The translations under genes and the position numbers were made by a program. The notes under the pieces are model-generated. The model did not search any database. It was given only the letters and a program-made list of their open reading frames with translations, and was not told the origin of the DNA. DNA of 18,422 nucleotides from an uncultured Eubacteriales bacterium. Its GTDB lineage: Bacteria > Bacillota > Clostridia > Lachnospirales > Lachnospiraceae. The stretch is taken from assembly GCA_900545455.1 (NCBI GenBank), contig UQZF01000036.1:1-18422 (forward strand), given 5' to 3'. Positions 14,333 through 18,422 of this stretch are shown one piece after another. The stretch's first letter is position 1, and each line of letters opens with the position of its first letter.

Positions 14333-15529
14333 ATGACGGAAAAGGAAAACAGCGCGATGCTGCAGAAAATGTATGATTTTATTGACGCTTCGTATGAGGA
14401 TATGGTTGAGCTGCTCGTCAAGCTCGCCGAGATTGAAAGTCCTTCCTCTTATAAGGAGGGCGTTGACAGGGTGTGCGCCGAGATAAAGAAATTCTGTGAG
14501 GACAACGGGATACAGACAAAGGTGTACGAATATCCGAACGCGGGCAATTCCTTCACGGCAATCATCAACAAGGATTCGGGGAAGAAGGAGATTGCGCTTA
14601 TGGGGCACATGGACACGGTTCATCCCGTGGGTGCGTTCGGAGAATCGACGGTGATGATAGAGGACGGGTACATACACGGTCCGGGCGTCTATGACTGCAA
14701 GGGAGGACTTGTGATTGCCCTGTATACGATACTTGCCCTTAAAAAATTCGGTTATAGGGACAGACCTGTTAAGCTCATATTCTCGGGCGATGAGGAGGTG
14801 GGACACCGCGATTCTGACGGCGCGGAGGTGTTTTGCGAGGACGCTGATATAATGGAGGCGGCTTTAAACTGCGAGAGCGGAATGCTCGACGGAAGAGTTG
14901 CGGTCGGCAGAAAAGGCGGCATAGGCATGAGAGTGGTCATCGAGGGCGTGGCGGCACATGCGGGAAACAATCCACAGGACGGGAGAAGTGCCATAAAGGA
15001 AGCCGCGTACAAGATAATAGAGATAGAGAAGCACACGGACTATGAGGGGACAACCTTTAACTGCGGGCTTATAAGCGGAGGTACCGTGCCAAATCAGATA
15101 CCCGACCACTGCGAGTTCTCGATAGACTGCCGTATTAAGACTGAGGAGGCGGGAAGGGATGCGGTCAGACTTATGCAGTCGATTGCCGACAGGGTGTATG
15201 TCGACGGAACTAAGACAACACTCATTGTCCCGTCAAGGATTGGAAAGCCGATGGAGGCAAATGAAGCCAACATGGCACTGTTTGAGAGATATAGGGAGGC
15301 GAGCAGGGTGGCAGGTGCCATAGAGCCGAGGGCATTTTTCTCGGGAGGAGGCTCGGATGCGTCCATAACCTCGGGAGCAGGAGTTCCGTCGATATGTACC
15401 CTGGGTATAATGGGAGCTGACAACCACTCTCTCAGGGAGAGAGCACTTTTATCATCCTTGAAGGAGAGGAGCAAGGTGTTGCTGGCATTGATACTTAATT
15501 TTGACAGAAAACAGCATGACAAAATTTAA
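14333..15529 (+). CDS. M20-family metallopeptidase, carboxypeptidase G2/ArgE-like
   Basis: A 398-residue cytoplasmic zinc hydrolase without a signal peptide. M20 landmarks are all present: MGHMDTVHPVG (His 92, Asp 94), HGPGVYDCKGG (bridging Asp 121), FSGDEEVGHRDS (catalytic Glu 154 and ligand Glu 155), NCESG (Glu 181), AAHAGNNPQDGRSAI (His 209 of the dimerisation/lid domain) and GADNHSLRE (ligand His 365). The HGPGVYDCKGG and GRSAI motifs fit the carboxypeptidase-G2/ArgE/DapE clan, which removes a C-terminal amino acid or an acyl group from an amino acid. A glutamyl or N-acyl amino acid substrate is a guess. The start at ATG 14333 has AAGGAGG (14317-14323) at 9 bp. It is transcribed toward the amino-acid importer, with 214 bp and a separate promoter between them. 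Confidence 0.92.
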   Translation: MTEKENSAMLQKMYDFIDASYEDMVELLVKLAEIESPSSYKEGVDRVCAEIKKFCEDNGIQTKVYEYPNAGNSFTAIINKDSGKKEIALMGHMDTVHPVGAFGESTVMIEDGYIHGPGVYDCKGGLVIALYTILALKKFGYRDRPVKLIFSGDEEVGHRDSDGAEVFCEDADIMEAALNCESGMLDGRVAVGRKGGIGMRVVIEGVAAHAGNNPQDGRSAIKEAAYKIIEIEKHTDYEGTTFNCGLISGGTVPNQIPDHCEFSIDCRIKTEEAGRDAVRLMQSIADRVYVDGTKTTLIVPSRIGKPMEANEANMALFERYREASRVAGAIEPRAFFSGGGSDASITSGAGVPSICTLGIMGADNHSLRERALLSSLKERSKVLLALILNFDRKQHDKI

Positions 15530-15562
15530 TTAAATAAAGTAAAAACGGATTTCAATAAAAAA

Positions 15563-15577
15563 TTATCAGAATGATAA
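15563..15577. promoter_or_regulatory. candidate operator (copy B), perfect TTATCA-GAA-TGATAA
   Basis: A perfect 6-bp inverted repeat with a 3-base centre, placed 7 bp upstream of the TTGACA at 15585. The same element and the same 7-bp distance occur at the PAS-HTH regulator promoter (copy A, opposite strand). The 15 bases from 15561 also match the Firmicutes CodY box at about 11 of 15 positions, so CodY is an alternative owner. Confidence 0.6.
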
Positions 15578-15584
15578 AAAATTA

Positions 15585-15613
15585 TTGACATTCAAAAAAA
15601 CGTAAACTATACT
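15585..15613 (+). promoter_or_regulatory. promoter of the amino-acid ABC importer operon
   Basis: A perfect TTGACA (15585-15590), 17-bp spacer and TATACT (15608-15613); the strongest promoter by eye in the window. The predicted start of transcription is near 15620, about 125 bases before the first gene. Confidence 0.8.
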
Positions 15614-15645
15614 GAAAAAAATTAAAAAACAGACAACAAGCAAAC

Positions 15646-15689
15646 AAAGGTGTTTGGACTGACAGCTATCAGTCTGAACACCTTTTGTT
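15646..15689 (+). promoter_or_regulatory. leader hairpin, possible attenuator
   Basis: The arm 15646-15662 (AAAGGTGTTTGGACTGA) pairs with 15669-15685 (TCAGTCTGAACACCTTT) over 17 bp including two adjacent G-U pairs; loop of 6 bases. It is followed only by T, G, T, T, so the T tract (15683-15689) is interrupted. Because it is downstream of the importer promoter, it sits in that mRNA's leader. It could equally end transcripts that come from the M20 gene. Confidence 0.6.
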
Positions 15690-15743
15690 ATAAAAAACAA
15701 AAATGCAGCGTAAGGCATCGCATTGGAAAAGGAGAAAAGAATT

Positions 15744-16628
15744 ATGAGAAGAAACAACTTATTAAGAAGAGTGGCAGCAGTGCTTCTCACAGGAGTAATG
15801 GCAATGACAATGCTTGCGGGATGTTCTAAGGAAACGGGGAATGCCTCAGGAACAACCACGGGCGCGGAATCGGGAAACAGTGCATCTGATGGAAAGACAG
15901 TTGTCAAGGTTGGTATCGGAAATGCTTACTCACCATTCTGTTTCCTTGACGAGAACGAGAAGGAGGCAGGCTATGATTACGACACTATCATGGCGGTAGC
16001 AGACCTTCTCTCGGATAAGTACACATTTGAGATATACCCTGATGTGTTCCAGAACCTTCTTGTAGGACTTGATACAGGTGCTTATGACATTGCAATTCAT
16101 CATTTCGGCTATACCGAGGAGAGAGCTAAGAACTACCTGTATGCAACAGAGGGAAACATGTACATTCCGTATTTCGTAGTGGCATATCCTGAAGGGACTG
16201 AGGGAATAACGGACCTTGCAAGCTGCGCGGGCAGGACGATAGTCACATCGGCGGGCTCTAAGGCGGAGAATATGCTTCTCACATGGAATGAAGAGCATCC
16301 CGACGCGGTTATAGATATTCAGTATGCGGAATCAACGGAGGTTATTCCTACGGGACTTGCAAATGGTCTGTATGATGCCTACCTTTTATCCGAGTATGAC
16401 CTCGTGGTATTCAATCAGAAGTACAGCGATACAATCACACTCACAAAGTCGGAGAACGAGAGCGACTGGGTGGCAGTACCTAACTCGGGCATCTACTTTG
16501 TATACAGCAACGGAAGTGATGCACTCGCACAGGATATAGATGCTGCGATAGCAGAGCTCAGAAGCAGCGGCAAGCTGGCAGAGCTCAGCATCAAGTGGCT
16601 TGGAGAGGACTTCTCACAGAAAGAATAA
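15744..16628 (+). CDS. polar amino-acid ABC transporter substrate-binding lipoprotein
   Basis: A 294-residue lipoprotein with signal peptide and lipobox LAGC (Cys 27), followed by a Ser/Thr/Gly-rich linker of about 25 residues typical of Gram-positive binding lipoproteins. The rest is a family-3 binding protein: VVKVGIGNAYSPFCFLDENEKEAGYDYDTIMAVADLL, then DVFQNLLVGLDTGAYDIAIHHFGYTEERAKNYLYA, ITDLASCAGRTIVTSAGSKAENML and the closing ELRSSGKLAELSIKWLGED. The usual binding Arg of the RA(K/R) motif is kept as ERAK. The ligand is a polar amino acid or close derivative; cystine-type or Glu/Gln-type cannot be separated by reading. I start it at ATG 15744 (AAAAGGAG 15727-15734), not at the TTG 15723. 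It is the first gene of an operon with two permeases and an ATPase. Confidence 0.93.
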   Translation: MRRNNLLRRVAAVLLTGVMAMTMLAGCSKETGNASGTTTGAESGNSASDGKTVVKVGIGNAYSPFCFLDENEKEAGYDYDTIMAVADLLSDKYTFEIYPDVFQNLLVGLDTGAYDIAIHHFGYTEERAKNYLYATEGNMYIPYFVVAYPEGTEGITDLASCAGRTIVTSAGSKAENMLLTWNEEHPDAVIDIQYAESTEVIPTGLANGLYDAYLLSEYDLVVFNQKYSDTITLTKSENESDWVAVPNSGIYFVYSNGSDALAQDIDAAIAELRSSGKLAELSIKWLGEDFSQKE

Positions 16629-16645
16629 CCTTTGGAGGTGGAAGT

Positions 16646-17356
16646 ATGGTCTCATGGAGCAGAATAATTGAATATTTTCCTAAGATAATCGTAAAATTTC
16701 CCGTGACATTAAAGATAGTTCTCGTGTCATTTGTCTGCGGAATCATATTAGGAGGAATATTGGCATTAATCAGAATAAAGAAAATACCCGTACTCAATCA
16801 GATTACGGCAGTTCTGGTATCGTACATAAGATGTACGCCGGCTATAACCCAGATGTTCGTTGTATATTTTGGAATACCTGTTCTGTTAACATCCATGGGA
16901 ATCAAGACCTCCGGAATCGACAGAATCGTGTATGTGTATATTGCATACAGCATCAATATGAGCGGCTTCCTCGCGGAGATATTCAGGTCGTCAATTCAGG
17001 CGGTTCCGTTCGGGCAGACGGAGGCGGGAAAGAGCATCGGGCTCACGGGATTTCAGACGATGGTGCACATTGTCCTGCCGCAGGCAGTAAGAATTGCGAT
17101 GCCGATGCTCGGAACCACGTTCATCATGCTTTTTAAGGCGACGGCACTCGCCTATATGATTGGTGTGGTTGACATGATAGGCAAGGTTACATCCATAGCG
17201 GCTGTATCGGGACACAGTCTTGAAGGTTATATATGCTGCGCGGTGGTGTTTGCGGTCATAAGTCTCGTGCTTGAACAGATATTTAATCGAATAGACAAGC
17301 ACCTTGACTTTGGCAATTCCGGCAGGCTTAACGGAAGGAAGGTGAAGAGAGCATGA
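16646..17356 (+). CDS. amino-acid ABC transporter permease 1 (His/Glu/Gln/Arg family)
   Basis: A 236-residue inner-membrane permease with about five helices. The start at ATG 16646 follows GGAGG (16634-16638) at 7 bp; the longer frame from 16595 overlaps the preceding gene and is rejected. The family signature YIRCTPAITQMFVVYFG sits in the first third, and the EAA loop that contacts the ATPase is QTEAGKSIGLTGFQTMVHIVLPQAVRIAMP. It forms the pore with the next gene product and translocates the amino acid delivered by the lipoprotein. The stop overlaps the next start in an ATGA arrangement (17353-17356), so the two are translationally coupled. Confidence 0.93.
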   Translation: MVSWSRIIEYFPKIIVKFPVTLKIVLVSFVCGIILGGILALIRIKKIPVLNQITAVLVSYIRCTPAITQMFVVYFGIPVLLTSMGIKTSGIDRIVYVYIAYSINMSGFLAEIFRSSIQAVPFGQTEAGKSIGLTGFQTMVHIVLPQAVRIAMPMLGTTFIMLFKATALAYMIGVVDMIGKVTSIAAVSGHSLEGYICCAVVFAVISLVLEQIFNRIDKHLDFGNSGRLNGRKVKRA

Positions 17357-18057
17357 TTAATTTCACATATTTTATGACATGTCTTAAAGCGGCTGTCCAT
17401 TACATACCGCAGAATTTTATCCTCACATTCTGGACGCTGCTTGTAAGTATTATTATAGGAGCTTTGATTGCCATGTGCAGAAGCTACAATGTGCCTGTTG
17501 CAAAGCAGATATTTACGGCACTTATGGCACTCGGGAAGGCACTTCCGACCAACCTTGTGCTCCTTGTGTGTATGATGCTCTACACCAACAACTTCGCGAG
17601 AGTTACCAAGGCGCTTCACATCAATGTTAGCATCAAAAACGTAAGCCTCAACTATGTGGCGGTGTTTGCCCTCGTTATCTGTGTCGTGCCGAGCATCTCG
17701 GAGGTGATACGAGGCGGACTCCTATCGGTAAATAAAGGGCAGTATGAGGCAGGTTATTCAATCGGTCTTACCAAGGCACAGACATTTTTTAACATAATAC
17801 TGCCACAGGTTATCAGAGTAATAATTCCTCCTCTGACCAACAGCATCCTCTCACTCATGAAAACGACCGCACTTGTGAGTGTAATCGGAGTGTTTGATAT
17901 TTTAAACGGTGCCAAGACCGCCGCGAGTGAGGCATACTGCTATCTCGAGGCGTACATAGCCGCGGCACTGGTATTCTGGGCTATCGGATTCGTGCTCGAG
18001 CAGATAAGCAGGAAGGTTGAAAAGCGGTTTAACAGAAGCGTCAGGATATTGGCATAG
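17353..18057 (+). CDS. amino-acid ABC transporter permease 2
   Basis: A 234-residue partner permease of about five helices. It has the same family plan: ILTFWTLLVSIIIGALIAMCR at the N-terminus and the EAA loop QYEAGYSIGLTKAQTFFNIILPQVIRVIIPP, then LMKTTALVSVIGVFDI. The RxTPxxxQ-like segment is changed to GKALPTNLVLLVCMM, with Leu-Pro in place of Thr-Pro, so this subunit is divergent at the point where permease 1 is canonical. A heterodimeric pore is therefore likely. The start ATG 17353 overlaps the upstream stop by 4 bases. It ends 47 bases before the ATPase gene. Confidence 0.92.
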   Translation: MINFTYFMTCLKAAVHYIPQNFILTFWTLLVSIIIGALIAMCRSYNVPVAKQIFTALMALGKALPTNLVLLVCMMLYTNNFARVTKALHINVSIKNVSLNYVAVFALVICVVPSISEVIRGGLLSVNKGQYEAGYSIGLTKAQTFFNIILPQVIRVIIPPLTNSILSLMKTTALVSVIGVFDILNGAKTAASEAYCYLEAYIAAALVFWAIGFVLEQISRKVEKRFNRSVRILA

Positions 18058-18104
18058 TCATGGCGTGGCAGGGAACTTTAATTAACGGAAAGGCGGGATG
18101 TTCT

Positions 18105-18422
18105 ATGTCAGTACTTGAAGTCAGAAATGTAAAAAAGGTTTTTGGGGACAACGTGATTCTCCGCGACGTGAGCCTGTCGGTGAACAAGGGCGATGTGATT
18201 GTAATATTAGGTCCGAGCGGTTCGGGAAAGACAACCTTTTTGAGATGTCTTAATCTTCTTGAGCAGCCGGATGGCGGTGAGATGAAGCTTGGGGATACGG
18301 AGTATGATCTTAAAAAGGTGAGCAATAAGGAAAAGACGGAGATAAGAAAAAAGACCTCCTTTGTGTTTCAGAACTACAATCTGTTTGCCAACAAGACGGT
18401 ATTGCAAAATGTGACGCTTGGT
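18105..18422 (+). CDS. amino-acid ABC transporter ATP-binding protein, N-terminal part (cut by window edge)
   Basis: The first 106 codons of the importer ATPase; the frame is open to the right edge. Visible: VLEVRNVKKVFGDNVILRDVSLSVNKGD, Walker A GPSGSGKT (residues 36-43) and the Q-loop VFQNYNLF (Gln 89). The LNLLEQPDGGE segment is standard for polar amino-acid importers. The Walker B and signature motifs lie beyond the window. ATP hydrolysis here drives import through the two permeases just upstream. I start it at ATG 18105, with GGAAAGG at 18088-18094 as the ribosome site; the ATG at 18098 is in another frame. Confidence 0.92.
   Translation, partial: MSVLEVRNVKKVFGDNVILRDVSLSVNKGDVIVILGPSGSGKTTFLRCLNLLEQPDGGEMKLGDTEYDLKKVSNKEKTEIRKKTSFVFQNYNLFANKTVLQNVTLG

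Noticed and set aside
14261..14806. Minus-strand open frame of 181 codons over the M20 peptidase start and promoter
   Set aside because: It mirrors the conserved M20 coding sequence and would remove the promoter and ribosome site; the translation shows no recognisable domain.

Overview
The window looks like an ordinary chromosomal stretch from a Clostridia species, most likely a Lachnospiraceae member of the Lachnospira, Roseburia, Butyrivibrio or Coprococcus type. This rests on moderate-to-low GC, strong AAGGAGG ribosome sites, TTGACA/TATAAT promoters, many GGDEF and hybrid-kinase signalling proteins, and lipoprotein-anchored ABC binding proteins typical of a Gram-positive cell. The genus is inferred from style only. 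I see no rRNA, tRNA, CRISPR array, insertion sequence or phage gene.

Layout, left to right. (1) 2-367: the C-terminal end of a sodium:neurotransmitter-symporter (NSS) family transporter. (2) 452-2074: a TPR-GGDEF protein, probably an active diguanylate cyclase without a product-inhibition site. (3) 2159-3727: glucose-6-phosphate isomerase with its own promoter and intrinsic terminator. (4) 3932-9320: a two-gene signalling unit made of a lipoprotein solute-binding protein and a 1296-residue hybrid histidine kinase (dCache, HAMP, PAS, degenerate GGDEF, GAF, HisKA, HATPase, REC), with no permease or output regulator beside it. (5) 9321-9580: a possible gene remnant followed by a promoter. (6) 9581-10960: a UraA-type uracil permease. 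Its terminator hairpin overlaps the Shine-Dalgarno of the following small membrane protein (11039-11521). (7) 11555-11995 (minus): a MerR-type regulator, divergent from a COG1228-type amidohydrolase (12121-13401). (8) 13422-14123 (minus): a YheO/DauR-like PAS-HTH regulator, divergent from an M20 metallopeptidase (14333-15529). (9) 15744 to the right edge: a polar amino-acid ABC importer (binding lipoprotein, two permeases, ATPase cut by the edge).

The segment 12121-18422 reads as a peptide or N-acyl-amino-acid use locus: two cytoplasmic hydrolases able to release amino acids, an amino-acid importer, and two local regulators. The strongest regulatory signal is a palindrome of the form TTATCA-N3-TGATAA. 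It lies exactly 7 bp upstream of the -35 element of both the YheO-like regulator gene (minus strand) and the ABC importer operon (plus strand), which suggests that one factor controls both. The importer mRNA also appears to carry a 17-bp hairpin in its leader.

The most unusual points are this shared operator arrangement, the kinase with a catalytically dead GGDEF domain between PAS and GAF, the terminator that hides a neighbour's ribosome site, and the face-to-face promoters between the MerR gene and the amidohydrolase. All positions, spacings and motif matches were read by eye. No similarity search or folding calculation was run.
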